Assembly (NCBI GenBank): GCA_002104905.1
Contig: MCFE01000304.1
Location: 35,106 to 99,105 of the forward strand
Source: Basidiobolus meristosporus CBS 931.73
Taxonomy: Eukaryota > Basidiobolomycota > Basidiobolomycetes > Basidiobolales > Basidiobolaceae
Direction: 5' to 3'
DNA length: 64,000 bases
The first letter of the stretch is position 1. Each line of letters begins with the position of its first letter. The notes beneath the pieces are model-generated. The model saw only the letters and a list, made by a program, of their open reading frames with translations, was not told the DNA's origin and ran no database searches. Shown one piece after another: positions 1-10,784 of the stretch. The translations under genes were made by a program, and so were the position numbers.

Positions 1-1508
1 CTGAGGAATATCAGGCCCTGATGGAAAATCAAACTTGGGACTTAGTCAAATTACCAATCAACCAAAAATCAATTGGATGCAGATGGGTCTTCAAGACAAA
101 GTACAAGGCTGATGGTACAATTGAAAGATACAAAGCAAGACTTGTAGCCAAAGGATACTCTCAAACAAAAGGACTTGACTATACTGAGACCTTTGCACCG
201 GTAGCCAAGTTTAATTCCATCAGATTAATATTGGCTATTGCAGCCAAATATAAGTTTTTTATTCATCAAATGGATGTAAAAACTGCATTTTTGAATGGAG
301 AACTTGATGAGGACGTGTATATGGACCAGCCTGATGGGTTTGTTGACCAAGATAACCCCCATTTGGTCTGCAAGCTTAAAAAGTCACTATATGGTCTCAA
401 ACAATCACCGAGAGCCTGGAATTGCAAGATAGATTCTTATTTGGAATCTTTGAGTTTCAAAAGGAGTAATGCTGACTATAGTATATACTATAAGCCAGAT
501 AGAGCAAATCCAGTTCTATTAGCTCTATATGTGGATGATCTTATTATAGCCACCAATAACCTAGAAACATTGGAAGAGACTAAATCCAGCCTATCTAAGG
601 AGTTCAAGATGTCCAATCTAGGAGAACTCAGTTACTACTCAGGGATTAAGTTCTCCATAGGCAGAAGTACCCAGACTATTACCCTAAGCCAATCCAAGTA
701 TATTCAAGATATACTAAAGAAGTACAAAATGGAAGACTGTAAACCGGCAGCTACCCCAATGGAGACAAACCTTAACTTGGTCAAAACTCAACCAAATCAA
801 GAGAGCTTGGTGCCATCAGAAAGCCCTGACTTTCCTTATCAATCTATGGTCGGCAGTCTGATGTATATCATGCTTGGAACACGTCCAGATATCTTATATT
901 CAGTGGGAGTTGTCAGCCAACATAATCAGAATTATGGATCTGATCATATTGCAGCAGTTAAGCGGATTTATAGATACCTAAAAGGAACTGCTGATATCTG
1001 CTTAAGATACACTTATAAGGATTCAGAACAGGATCTTGTGGGATACTCTGATGCTGATTGGGGACGAAATTTAGAAGACAGAAGATCCACCACAGGATAC
1101 ACCTTTCTTTACTGTAAAGGAGCAATTTCATGGAATTCAAGAAAGCAACCAACCGTAGCACTTTCTACTACAGAGGCAGAGTATATGGCAGCCTGTGAAG
1201 CTACAAAAGAAGCAATGTGGTTAAGAAAACTCTTTACAGATTTAGGCCTATGTCAAAAAATGCCTATTACTTTATTTCAAGATAATCAAGGGTGTATACA
1301 ATTAGGTAGAAATCCAACTTTTCATGCTAGAACCAAGCACATAGATATTAGACATCATTTCATATGTGAAGCTATAGAGAATAACTTAGTTAGCTTAGTT
1401 TACTGTTCTACAGATGAAATGATTGCAGACATATTTACCAAACCATTAGCTAGAGACAAGTTTGAATATCTTAGGTCAAAATTAGGACTAGTCAGTATGA
1501 ACATTTAG
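1..1508 (+). CDS. C1: Copia Pol, reverse transcriptase-RNase H portion (5' end outside window)
   Basis: C-terminal part of a Ty1/Copia polyprotein. The frame is already open at base 3; the first Met at 21 is internal (preceded by EEYQAL), so the real start lies left of the window. Counting from that Met, the RVT_2 reverse transcriptase has the RWVFK and KARLVAKGYSQ blocks near residues 21-48, [11 protein letters not shown] near 83-93 and the catalytic YVDD at 170-173. RNase H follows, with GYSDADWG near 341-348 (Asp), STTEAEYMA near 382-390 (Glu) and the ARTKHIDIRHHF and ADIFTKPLA blocks up to 477. Stop is TAG at 1506-1508, 11 bp before the 3' LTR. There is no break in 495 codons, so this is one of the least decayed Copia copies here. 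It reverse-transcribes element RNA in virus-like particles. Family assignment is firm; the missing gag, protease and integrase cannot be judged. Confidence 0.93.
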   Translation, partial: EEYQALMENQTWDLVKLPINQKSIGCRWVFKTKYKADGTIERYKARLVAKGYSQTKGLDYTETFAPVAKFNSIRLILAIAAKYKFFIHQMDVKTAFLNGELDEDVYMDQPDGFVDQDNPHLVCKLKKSLYGLKQSPRAWNCKIDSYLESLSFKRSNADYSIYYKPDRANPVLLALYVDDLIIATNNLETLEETKSSLSKEFKMSNLGELSYYSGIKFSIGRSTQTITLSQSKYIQDILKKYKMEDCKPAATPMETNLNLVKTQPNQESLVPSESPDFPYQSMVGSLMYIMLGTRPDILYSVGVVSQHNQNYGSDHIAAVKRIYRYLKGTADICLRYTYKDSEQDLVGYSDADWGRNLEDRRSTTGYTFLYCKGAISWNSRKQPTVALSTTEAEYMAACEATKEAMWLRKLFTDLGLCQKMPITLFQDNQGCIQLGRNPTFHARTKHIDIRHHFICEAIENNLVSLVYCSTDEMIADIFTKPLARDKFEYLRSKLGLVSMNI

Positions 1509-1519
1509 CTGAGTGGGAG
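1509..1519 (+). promoter_or_regulatory. Polypurine tract of C1
   Basis: The purine-rich stretch GAGTGGGAG lies directly before the 3' LTR, where plus-strand DNA priming occurs. The same block precedes the 3' LTRs of C2, C3, C5, C8 and C9. Confidence 0.7.
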
Positions 1520-1868
1520 TGTTGTAAAAATTTGTATTTCCACCTAAATATTCACCTAACTTAGTCACTTAGATCATTACCTTCAAATCCTAGAAAATAC
1601 TGACCAAATTCCTTGTCGGGATTTACTTAGAATATTTTCACCAAAATACCAGGTACCCAGAACATGAAAATTCTCAAAGTTGTCCAAACAGCCCCAAACT
1701 TTGCACACATGTTCTTGGGACCTTCCTTAACCTATTCTACGTGTTTGTAATGCCAAGACCAGGTAAAAGTATAAATACTACTTTTACATTCAATAAATCA
1801 TTAAGTGAAAACCACATAATCTACTTGTTCTCCCAATCACTTCCAATATCTCCAAGACTCTTACAACA
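1520..1868 (+). repeat. 3' LTR of C1 (Copia family C)
   Basis: 349 bp, starting TGTTGTAA and ending TTACAACA, a perfect 8 bp terminal inverted repeat with TG...CA ends. It follows the polypurine tract of C1. Immediately after it, a gag reading frame of the same family (C2) resumes in mid-gene, so C1 is nested in C2. At least six more copies of this LTR are in the window. Confidence 0.93.
1763..1797 (+). promoter_or_regulatory. TATA box within an inverted repeat, plus poly(A) signal, in the Copia LTR
   Basis: TATAAATA at 1770-1777 is a good TATA box and AATAAA at 1792-1797 a canonical polyadenylation signal. The TATA box sits in a perfect inverted repeat: GTAAAAGTA (1763-1771), 7 bp spacer, TACTTTTAC (1779-1787). 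The arrangement recurs in the other C-family LTRs in either orientation, though some copies have lost bases in it. Confidence 0.6.
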
Positions 1869-3998
1869 GAATTAAGAAAATCAAGCGCTAATAAGCATGA
1901 AGAAGAAAATGCTTTAATAAGCAATGATAACCAACAAAAAATGTACCCAAGACCTTACAAAGGCAATGGCAACCTGTTTTGCAACTACTGCAAATGGAAA
2001 GGACACACATCAGACTGGTGTCTCAAACAGAGAGATAATCAGCAAAAGAAGCCTGAATATGGAAATGCTGCAACAGCTGAAGATAGACAGTTCATATCTG
2101 CACTAAATATGACCACAAACAAGGATTCTCAGATGTAGTACATTGACTCTGGGGCATCTCAACACTATACAAACCAAAAAGAACTTTTTACCTAATATCA
2201 AGAAATTCCAATTAGGAAGGTATTCATGGGTGACAATAGAACACTTGATGCAGTGGGAGAAGGAACTATCCAAGTGAGCCTAAGAAGCAGCAAAGGAAGC
2301 CATACACTGACCTTCAAGGAAGTACTCTATCTACCAGAAATAGCCAAGAACCTACTATCTGTAAGTAAGGCCACAGCAGAAGGACTCAGTTTCAGCTTTG
2401 ACAATTCTGGATGCAGCATCACTGATCAAAATGGTGGGCATATTGCTTTGGGCATCAAAGATCAGAATCCATACAGGTTGACTTATATTCCATCATATGT
2501 GGAAGCCAGTATAAGTAACTCAAATGAAGAAACACAAATGCTTTGGCACAGGAGATTTGGGCACAACAATTGGGATCCTTTGTGCAAAATGATCAAAAAT
2601 CAGCTAATATCCGGAGTAAAATTGATCCACTAGCTAACTTGGAGCACTGTGGAGTCTCCATTATGAGAAACAAGCCAGACAGTTATTCAAGAACTCTGGG
2701 TTAATCAAAACTAAGAAAAAATTAGATTTAATTCACTCAGATCTCTGAAGACCTATGAAGAATTTTTCCTTAGGCAGGATGAAATATTAATCACTTTTAT
2801 TGATGATTATACAAGATACACATTTGTCTACTTCATGGAGAGAAAGCAAGAAGCTCTGTCTAAGCTCAGGGGATTTAAAGCCATGGTGGAGAGAGAAACT
2901 GGTGATAAAATCAACAAAATATGTTCTGAAAATGGTGGAGAATTTACCTCAAGCTCTTCATCCACTTCTGCAAAATTCAAAGGATAAAGCAAGCAGCTAC
3001 TGTACCATACTCCCCACAACCAAATGGAGTAGCAGAACGTGCTAACAGATCAATAACTAATATGGCAAGATCAATGATCCATGATCCAAAATTATCCTAT
3101 GATTTTTGGGCAGAATCAGTTGCTACAGCTGTATACCTTGTAAATAGGAGTTATAGCAGGGTACTCTGTGACTCTACTCCATCTGAAGCATGGTATAGAT
3201 ACAGGTCAAGTGCAGAACATCTAAGAAAACTTGGGTGTGCAGCATATGCCAAGAAACTGCCCTGAAATCAGTCAAAATTTGAGCCTAAAAGTGTAAAATG
3301 CATATTTTTGGGCTACTGCAATGAGAGTAAAGCATACAGACTCTACCATACCAAAGCAAAGATGCTAATCAAGTCCAGGGATGTGCTATTTGATGAAAAT
3401 TTAAAATTTTCACAAAAAGTGACATCAGACAATGACACAAATTTGATCTAAAGACCACCAATTGTCAGAATTGAATTAGAGCAAAACAATGAAGATTTTT
3501 TCACTCCAGAGGACTCTACAATCATGGTGCAGCCTGAATCAGTGCCCAGGAATATTCCAGAAGTGATCATTCCAATATCAAATGCCCAGAAATCCAATTG
3601 GACAAGAAATAGCTCAAATTACCATATCAATGACAGTACAAACTTAGCCTATGCCTATTCAGTCCATAGTGATGAGCCCCAGATTGTAAAAGAGGCCCTA
3701 AATAGCCCTCAGGCAAAGTTTTGGAGATCTGCAATGACTGAGGAATATCAGGCCCTGATGGAAAATCAAACTTGGGACTTAGCCATATTTCAAATCAACC
3801 AAAAATCAATTGGAAACAGATGGGTCTTCAAGAAGAAATACAGGGCTGATGGTACAATTGAAAGATACAAAACAAGAATTGTGGCCAAAGGATACTCTCA
3901 AACAAATGGACTTGACTATACTGAGACCTTTGCACCTGTAGCCAAGTTTGACTCCATCAGATTGATATTGGCTATTGCAGCCAAATAAAAGTTTTTTA
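1869..3998 (+). pseudogene. C2 (left part): decayed Copia gag, protease, integrase and start of RT
   Basis: Reading frames follow Copia order. A gag end has the zinc knuckle CNYCKWKGHTSDWC (CX2CX4HX4C, around 1980-2020). The protease motif DSGASQH follows a TAG stop at 2136-2138. The GAG-pre-integrase block is at 2226-2633 (LWHRRFGHNN). The integrase core runs to about 3270, and RT starts near 3740. Frames break repeatedly by stops and indels (for example around 2633, 2750, 3265 and 3450). The 5' part is hidden behind C1. At 3998, inside the RT motif AIAAKYKFF, the gene is cut by the inverted element C3 and resumes at 12888. Confidence 0.88.
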
Positions 3999-4347
3999 TG
4001 TTGTAAGAGTTTTGGAGATATTGGAAGTGATTGGGAGAACAAGTAGATTATGTGGTTTTCACAATATGATTTATTGAATGTGAAAGTAGTATTTATACTT
4101 TTACATGGTCTTGGCATTACAAACACATAGAATAGGTTAAGAATGGTCCCAAGAGCATGTGTGCAAAGCTTGGGGCTGTTTGGACAACCTTGAGAATTTT
4201 AATGTTCTGGGTACCTGGTATTTTGGTGAAAATATTTCAAGTACATCCCGACAAGGAATTTAGTCAGTATTCTCTAGGATTTGAAGGTAATGATCTAAGT
4301 GACTAAGTTATGTGAATATTTAGGTGGAATTACAAATTTTTACAACA
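3999..4347 (-). repeat. 3' LTR of C3
   Basis: 349 bp in minus orientation with TGTTGTAA and TTACAACA ends. On its right are the complement of the GAGTGGGAG polypurine tract and the RNase H end, showing that it is the 3' LTR. Confidence 0.92.
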
Positions 4348-7300
4348 CTCCCACTCAGCTAAATGTTCATACTGACTAGTCCTAATTTTGACCTAAGATA
4401 TTCAAACTTGTCTCTAGCTACTGGTTTGGTAAATATGTCTGCAATCATTTCATCTGTAGGACAGTAAACTAAGCTAACCAAGTTACTCTATAGCTTCACA
4501 TATGAAATGATGTCTAATATCTATGTGCTTGGTTCTAGCATGAAAAGTTGGATTTCTACCTAATTGTATACATCCTTGATTATCTTGAGATAAATTAATA
4601 GGTGTTTTTTGGCATAGGCCTAAATCTGTAAAAAGCTCTCTTAACAACATTGCTTCTTTTGTAGCTTCACAGGCTGCCATATACTCTGCCTCTGTAGTAG
4701 AAAGTGCTACGGTTGGTTGCTTTCTTGAATTCCATGAAATTGCTCCTTTACAGTAAAGAAAGGTGTATCCTGTGTTGGATCTTGTGTCTTCCACGTATTG
4801 CCCCCAGTCAGCATCAGAGTATCCCACAAGATCCTGTTCTGAATCCTTATAAGTGTATATTAAGCAGATATCAGCAGCTCATTTTAGGCATCTAAAAATC
4901 CGCTTAACTGTTGCAATATAATCAGATCCGTAGTTTTGCTTATGTTGGCTGACAGCTCCCACTGAATATGAGAAATCTGGACGTGTTCCAAGCATGATAT
5001 ACATTGGACTGCCAGTCATTGATTGATGAGGAAAGTCAGGGCTTTCAGATGGCACCACGCTCTCCTGATTTGGTTGAGTTTTTACCAAGTTAAGGTTTGT
5101 CTCCATTGGGTTAGCTGCCAGTTAACAGTCTTCCATTTGGTACTTCTTTAGTATATCTTGAATATACTTGACTGGCTTAGGGTGATGGTCAGGATACTTC
5201 TGTCTATGGAGAACTTAATCTCTAAGTAGTAACTGAGCTCTCCTAGATTAGACATCTTGAACTACCAGATAGGCTGGATTTAGTCTCTTCCAATGTTTCT
5301 AGATTATTGGTGGCTATAATAAGATCATCCACATATAGAGCTAATAGACTGGATTTGCTCTATCTGGCTTATAGTATATACTATAGTCAGCATAACTCCA
5401 TTTGAAACTCAAAGATTTCAAATAAAAATCTATCTTGCAATTTCAGGCTCTTGGTGATTGTTTGAGAACATATAATGACTTTTTGAGCTTGCAGACCAAA
5501 TGGTGGTTATCTTGGTCAACAAACCCATCAGGCTGATCCATATACACGTCCTCATTAAGTTCCTATTCAAAAATGCAGTTTTTACATCCATTTGAGGAAT
5601 AAAAAACTTATATTTGGCTGCAATAGCCAATATCAATCAGATGGAATTAAACTTGGCTACCCATGCAAAGGTCTTGGTATATTCAAGTCCTTTTGTTTGA
5701 GAGTATCCTTTGGCTACAAGTCTTGCTTTGCATCTTTCAACTGTACCATCAGCCTTGTATTTTGTCTTGAAGACCCTTCTGCATCTAATTGATTTTTGGT
5801 TAGTTGGTAATTTGACAAAGTCCCAAGTTTGATTTTCCATCAGGGCCTGATATTCCACAGTCATTGCAGATTTCCAAAACTTGGTCTGAGGGCTATTTAG
5901 GGCCACCTTTACAGTCCGGGGTTCATCAATATGGACTGAACAGGCATAGGCTAAGTTTGTGCCCTCATTGATATAGTAATTTGGGCTATTTCTTGTCCAA
6001 TTGGATCTCCAGGCATTTGATAATGGAATGATCACTTCTGGGAAATTCCTGAGCACTGATTCTGGCTGAACCATGGTTGTAGAGTCCTCTGGAGTGAAAA
6101 AATTATCATTGTTTTGCTCTGATTCAATCCTGACAATTGGTGGACTTAAGATTATATTTTTGTCATTGTCCGGAGTCATTTTTTGTGAAAATGTTAAATT
6201 TTCATCAAGCAACACATCCCTGGACTGGATTTACTTCTTTGCTTTGGTATTGTAGAGTCTCTATGCTTTACTGTCATTGCAGTAGCCCAAAAACATGCAT
6301 GTTACACTTTTTGGCTCAAATTTTGACTGATTTCCGGGCAGTTTCTTGGCATATGCTGTACGCCCAAATACTCTTAGATGCTCTACACTTGGTCTGTATC
6401 CATACCATGCTTCAAATGGAATAGAATCACAAAGTGCTCAGTTATAACTCTTATTTTTCAGATATACAGCAGTGGCAACTGATTCTGCCCAAAAATCATA
6501 GGATAATTTTTAATCATGGATCATAGTTGTTGCCATATCAATTATTGATCTGTTAGCATGTTCTGCTACTCCATTTTGCTGTGAGGGGTATGGTACAGTA
6601 TTCTCTTGCTTTATCCCATGAATTTTGCAGAAGTGGATGAGGAGCTTTGAGGTATATTCTCCACCATTGTTAGAGTGTACTTTCTTGATTTTCTCACCAA
6701 TTTCTCTCTCCACCATAACGTTAAGCTCCCTGAACTTAGACAGAGCTTCTTTCATTCTCTCCATGAAGTAGACAAGTGTGTATGTTGTATAATTATCAAT
6801 AAAAGTGATTAAATACTTCATCTGGCCTAAGAATAAATTTTGCATAGGTCCACACAGATCTGAGTAAATTAGATTTAATTATTTCTTAGTTTTGATTAAC
6901 CCAGAGCTCTTGAATGGTTGTCTGGCTAGTTTCCCATATATGCAGGCTTCACAGTGCTCCAAATTAGCTGGGGGATCAGTTTTTACTCCAGAAATTAGCT
7001 GATCATTGATCATTTTGCGCAAATAATCAAAATTGATGTGTCTAAATCTCCAGTGCCAAAGCATTGGTGTTTCTTAATTTAAGTTACTTATATTGGCTTC
7101 CAAATATGATGGAATATAAGTCAACTTGTATAGATTCTGATCTCTGATACCCACAGCAATATGGCATCATTTTGATCAGTGATCTTGCATCCAGAAGTGT
7201 CAAAGCTGAAACTGAGTCCTTCTGCTGTGGCCTTGCTTACAGATAGTAGGTTCTTGGCTATTTCTGGTGCATAGGGTACTTCTTTAAAGGTCAGTGTGTG

Positions 7301-7406
7301 GCTTCCTTCACTGCTTCCTAGTTTACTTCGATAGTTACTTCTCTCACTGCATCAAGTGTTCAATTGTCACCCATGAAAACCTTCTTAATTGGAATTTCTT
7401 GATATT
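4348..7406 (-). pseudogene. C3 pol: integrase, RT and RNase H, decayed
   Basis: On the minus strand, in transcription order: GAG-pre-integrase (FRHINFDYLRK, about 6879-7064), integrase core (6510-6845), linker and RT (about 5430-6215, with FKTKYKADG and AIAAKYKFF-like blocks), and RNase H (4483-4827, with STTEAEYMAACEATKEA and ARTKHIDIRHHF). Stops and frameshifts separate these blocks. The frame is cut at 7406 by transposon H1 and continues at 10813. It encoded the reverse transcription and integration enzymes of a Copia element. Confidence 0.88.
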
Positions 7407-7431
7407 AGACTTGTTCCATTGGATAGTGCCA
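7407..7431 (+). repeat. Left terminal inverted repeat of H1
   Basis: 25 bp beginning AGACTTGTTCCATTGGATAG. It pairs with 10785-10809 at 21-22 of 25 positions and is shared with the ends of M1, M2 and the right end of H2. Confidence 0.85.
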
Positions 7432-7722
7432 CATAGTGCCAGCCTGTTTATGGTGCTGGATTGATCTGGCACTCTACAGCACTATCTGGCACTATAATTT
7501 CTACCATGATGCCAGTGGTATGATACACTTACTGGTAATTTTACTCAATCTTACTTATGTTGCTCAGAATAGTGCTTTCCTTGCTTTATTTACTCTTCAT
7601 AATGCTCCAGACACATTTCTCTCAGTGGATGTCTTCTTGTATGAACATACTGTGCATTAATAAGTATCTTAACTATTTTACCTATTCTGCTGTTTTCTCC
7701 TATATATGACTTTCCTCTCTAT

Positions 7723-8475
7723 TTACCTGCCAATATGCTGAATTATCTTCAGATATCCAAATGTGTGCTCTACCCTCACTCTGAAATGATTAAATATCTC
7801 ATTGTAGAGCTTCTGCTTCCTGCTAAGCACACCATTCCTTGGCTTCCTATAAGCTGTAATACATCCTAATCACTGACAATCCTCTCCTATATAGGCCAAG
7901 TCTGCCATACATTTCTCCCCTCTACTGAATTCAGGATGATTCTCTACCCAGAGTGCTGTGTCATGTCTACTTCCAGCAAATGGCCCACTAAACCAGATGA
8001 TGTTACCCTCAATGTCAGACAGTGCTTGAAACTTCACACAGTGTGCCTTGTACTTGCCAGAATAAAAGTGCCTCTGCCCTCTAGAAGGTCTGTTAATCCT
8101 CACTGGGAAGGTATCCAAAATACTCCTGATATGGAACCTGTTGCTGAACACTCTGGGATATGGGAGTCTATTGGAGCTTCTGAACCTAGTATTCCAAGCT
8201 TGCTCTAAGTCATTCATACCCTCTGCAAGGTGGTTCTCCATTGCTGTCAGCTGGGAATGAAAGCTTCTAGGACTTTTGTTGCCATGGATGGTGGGATGAA
8301 ACCTTGTAGGGCAATAGTTCTTGTAATAGCAGAGAAGCTTGACAAGGGATCTCCTTGAGTAGATTGGGGTTGATGGTCCACAGTACTTGGAATAGATCTC
8401 CTCTAGTGTGTCAAAAGGAAATCCAGTGGTAGTGATGGGATTGATGAGAAAAGACCATTCAGATGAGTAAGTCAT
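7723..8475 (-). pseudogene. H1 transposase, DDE_Tnp_4 (Harbinger) type, one in-frame TGA
   Basis: The frame runs from Met at 8475 to TAA at 7723-7725, 250 codons, broken only by TGA at 7870-7872. Residues about 128-140 (ILDTFPVRINRPS) match the first catalytic Asp block of DDE_Tnp_4. FSGPFAGSRHDTALW near 167-181 carries the second Asp and MADLAYIGED near 189-198 the third acidic block. After the TGA the frame continues with ITAYRKP and RVEHTFGYLK, the usual C-terminal block (R-E-FG-LK). The N-terminus shows no obvious DNA-binding domain, so that role may belong to the second gene. The same TGA occurs in H3, while H2 has AGA there; an ancestral CGA mutated at CpG is one explanation. As it stands the enzyme would lack its C-terminal block. 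Confidence 0.82.
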
Positions 8476-8834
8476 ATTAAAATTGGTGGATGATTGTATA
8501 AAGGCGGTTTGAGTTGATTTGGCGCAATCCTTGTTATATATCTGATTTTTAATACATTATGGTTAAATCTCCATCAATTGCCATGTATCCCATCATTATG
8601 TCTCAAAAATCATCCGCAAACAATGCCTTGGTACTTTTGTTGATGCTTTAATCATAGGTCTATAATCAAATAGGAAATCTGCAATTGATGTGATCTGATC
8701 CATGTCAATGCAATCCAAGATGCATCATGCATAATATATGGAAAATTCAACAATCACATTAGTATTCTTATATATTTCATATAAGACCAGGTTGATGCCA
8801 ATATACTGCTGCATAAGTATCCAAATCCGTTGCT
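8476..8834. promoter_or_regulatory. Divergent intergenic region of H1
   Basis: About 360 bp between the two outward-facing H1 genes, so any promoters for both should be here. It is AT-rich with TATA-like stretches (TTATATATC near 8533, TATATTTCATATAAG near 8770). It is partly conserved in H2, H3 and H4 (the CAATTGATG and GATCCATG-type blocks). No specific factor site is assigned. Confidence 0.4.
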
Positions 8835-9053
8835 ATGGTCCCCATACCAAGCCTCAACTCATCTTTAGTACAACCCAGAAAAAACCCATCCCCCAGCTCA
8901 CAAGCGCGGTCTGGACCGGAAAAGTCAATGTTGGATCCGTTTGAGTTCTTGCCAAATGATTTCAGTATGGCCCAAGTGTCTATGCTGAGCCTTCATACAG
9001 ATATTTGGGCACTACTGAGTAATCTAGCAGAACTAGATGCCTCAGAGAGTTGA
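8835..9053 (+). pseudogene. N-terminal section of H1 second gene, ended by TGA
   Basis: 72 codons from ATG at 8835 (MVPIPSLNSSLVQP...), in the same frame as the ORF starting at 9069. The separating TGA at 9051-9053 lies in ELDASES-stop-QKWKN. The equivalent sections of H2 (MIPMPSLNSSLVQP, to LDNSES) and H4 end at a TGA in the same place. The section contains FEFLPNDFSM and LHTDIWALL, both conserved in H2. It is probably the true start of the second protein, which would then be about 420 codons. Confidence 0.6.
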
Positions 9054-9068
9054 CAAAAATGGAAGAAT

Positions 9069-10097
9069 TTGAGTAGAAAGCTGTGGCATGAGTTCTACAT
9101 CAAGATGCCAGCCAATGTATGTAAAAAGATATATAACAAGACAAGTATTGAAATCAATAATGAGCTGAGAGTGAGGGGATTTGACAAAGAAGCTGCGCAG
9201 GAGCAATTTTGCGTGCAATTTGCACAGTATGGGCTGGATGCGTCCGTTTGTGCCTCAACTTTGGGAACCAAACAGATTTTGAATGAGTTTTTGCCTCAAA
9301 TGACTAATGTACTACGTGATATATTAGTAGAGCTAAGTGGCTTCCAAGAGCAATATACACAGGACTCATCCAGGCAACAGCTCCAAAGTATCAGACAGAG
9401 GGTAAGTGAATACCTTGAGGAATCAGATGGTGAGCTTCAGGAGGAAGAATACAGACTGCAAGCAACATTATCCAGATTGCGCCAGCACTCCTTGCTGGAT
9501 TCCCTACCATCTCTTGCAACCACAGCGCACCAGCGCACGTCAGTCCAGAGTACGCCAACACCATTTACCAGAACACCCCGCATTGAGTCAACATGCGCGC
9601 TTCAGAGCAAAACTACAAGAACTTGCCAAACTGCTCATTTAGACACAAGTTCATTGGAGCGGACCAAGTCGCATCAACTTGCAGCATCACATCAAACTCA
9701 GCCAAGGGCCATCTCAACGCGTCAAGGCGTGTCTGCGTGTGCTGTTTTGCCTGACCATCAGCAAGTTACTTCTGGTGAACTGACTGATGATGACCAACAT
9801 GAAGTGCCTCAACCACTGGAGCCCTTGGCAAGTAAAAGAACGCATCAGCACGTGGCACTACAGGCTGGTTCAGTTGGTTCAGTTGGAGCGATTCAGCGCA
9901 GCCAAGCTGTAGCATTGCACTCATCAACTAGGAGGCAAAATACTGACTACAAACACACAAGTAGCCAAGATCATAGTCAGCCAGGAAGTAGTATAGGTGT
10001 GCAAAGTGAGTCACTACCAAATGCTTCAGTAGTAATCCCTGTGAGAAAAAACCCAGGAGAAGATAATGTGATTGATTTGAATTGCTCAAATTTGTAA
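9069..10097 (+). CDS. H1 second gene: transposon accessory protein of unknown function
   Basis: 342 codons and open; related copies are in H2, H3 and H4. I do not recognise a named domain. Residues 1-110 look folded and helical (LWHEFYIKMP, RGFDKEAAQEQFC, LNEFLPQMTNVLRDILVELSG). Residues 110-150 are glutamate/glutamine-rich and could form a coiled coil (QRVSEYLEESDGELQEEEYR). Residues 155-340 are a long Q/S/T/H-rich segment, probably disordered, ending in VIDLNCSNL. PIF/Harbinger elements usually carry a second, Myb/SANT-like DNA-binding protein that works with the transposase. The position fits that role, but no Myb tryptophan pattern is visible, so function is inferred from context only. 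Frame-linked to 8835-9053 upstream. Confidence 0.65.
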   Translation: MSRKLWHEFYIKMPANVCKKIYNKTSIEINNELRVRGFDKEAAQEQFCVQFAQYGLDASVCASTLGTKQILNEFLPQMTNVLRDILVELSGFQEQYTQDSSRQQLQSIRQRVSEYLEESDGELQEEEYRLQATLSRLRQHSLLDSLPSLATTAHQRTSVQSTPTPFTRTPRIESTCALQSKTTRTCQTAHLDTSSLERTKSHQLAASHQTQPRAISTRQGVSACAVLPDHQQVTSGELTDDDQHEVPQPLEPLASKRTHQHVALQAGSVGSVGAIQRSQAVALHSSTRRQNTDYKHTSSQDHSQPGSSIGVQSESLPNASVVIPVRKNPGEDNVIDLNCSNL

Positions 10098-10784
10098 TGA
10101 TCCTGACAACCCATTTTTTTTGCGATCCAAATCGAGCCATTGCAAATCAGTGATCATCAAATTTTTGATATAAGTAATATCAAGGTTGTCTCACATTTGA
10201 GACAGAACCCCTATAAATAAACACCCTGCATATATATACGTCATCTGTAATACTAGTGCAGCTATTGGATCTGTTTTGCACCTACACAATTGCTTGCGTG
10301 CTGGCTATGACACCTTGTCCAATCACTAGGATCAGGGATTTACTTGCTCAGTGAGCAAAATGGGATATTTGATGGCAAATCAGGTAGCTTTTTTAGTAGT
10401 CAATGAGCCAATTGGGGGCTGCCAGCTTCAGGATACTTTTGGACCAATTAACCACTGAGATACTGTCCAATTGGAGTGAGGGTAATCAGAATGGTAAGTA
10501 TCAGTGTAGTTTATAGTGTGATACACAATTATTTCCATTTACATTAAAGAAACATTTCCAAATACCAGATATTACCTGCCATAATAGCGGTATCCAATTG
10601 CGCATGTGATGCAAACATTACAAGTTGGCGCAATCATCAGTGCCAACCTCATTGTGTCAGATTGTGCCATAGTGTGCAAGATTGTCCCGCATAGTGCAAA
10701 ATTGTCCAAGAACAATCCTTCCTTCTGGTAGCTATAATATTGCGCCCAATTGTTCTTTACAACCGCGGATCATGCCGCACACCC
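10098..10784. other. H1 right non-coding arm
   Basis: About 690 bp between the second gene and the right terminal repeat, without a supported gene. It contains several short motifs of the type GTGCCA/TTGCGC and GTGCAAGATTGTCC near the end, typical of subterminal repeats bound by transposases. A reverse-complement copy at about 24209-24750 (H2) has TpG/CpA at several H1 CpG sites. Confidence 0.55.

Noticed and set aside
958-1161. Minus-strand ORF of 67 codons
   Set aside because: Shadow of the RNase H frame of C1; the same shadow recurs over RNase H in C3.
7870-7872. TGA as a sense codon in this organism
   Set aside because: Elsewhere TGA replaces a conserved TGG only in otherwise decayed elements, and the intact G1 ORF shows no sign that TGA is needed as sense. 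CpG or transition decay explains it better.
9406-9642. Second plus-strand ORF inside the H1 second gene
   Set aside because: Overlaps the conserved frame. H2 also shows this shifted frame, but it is explained by similar nucleotide sequence.
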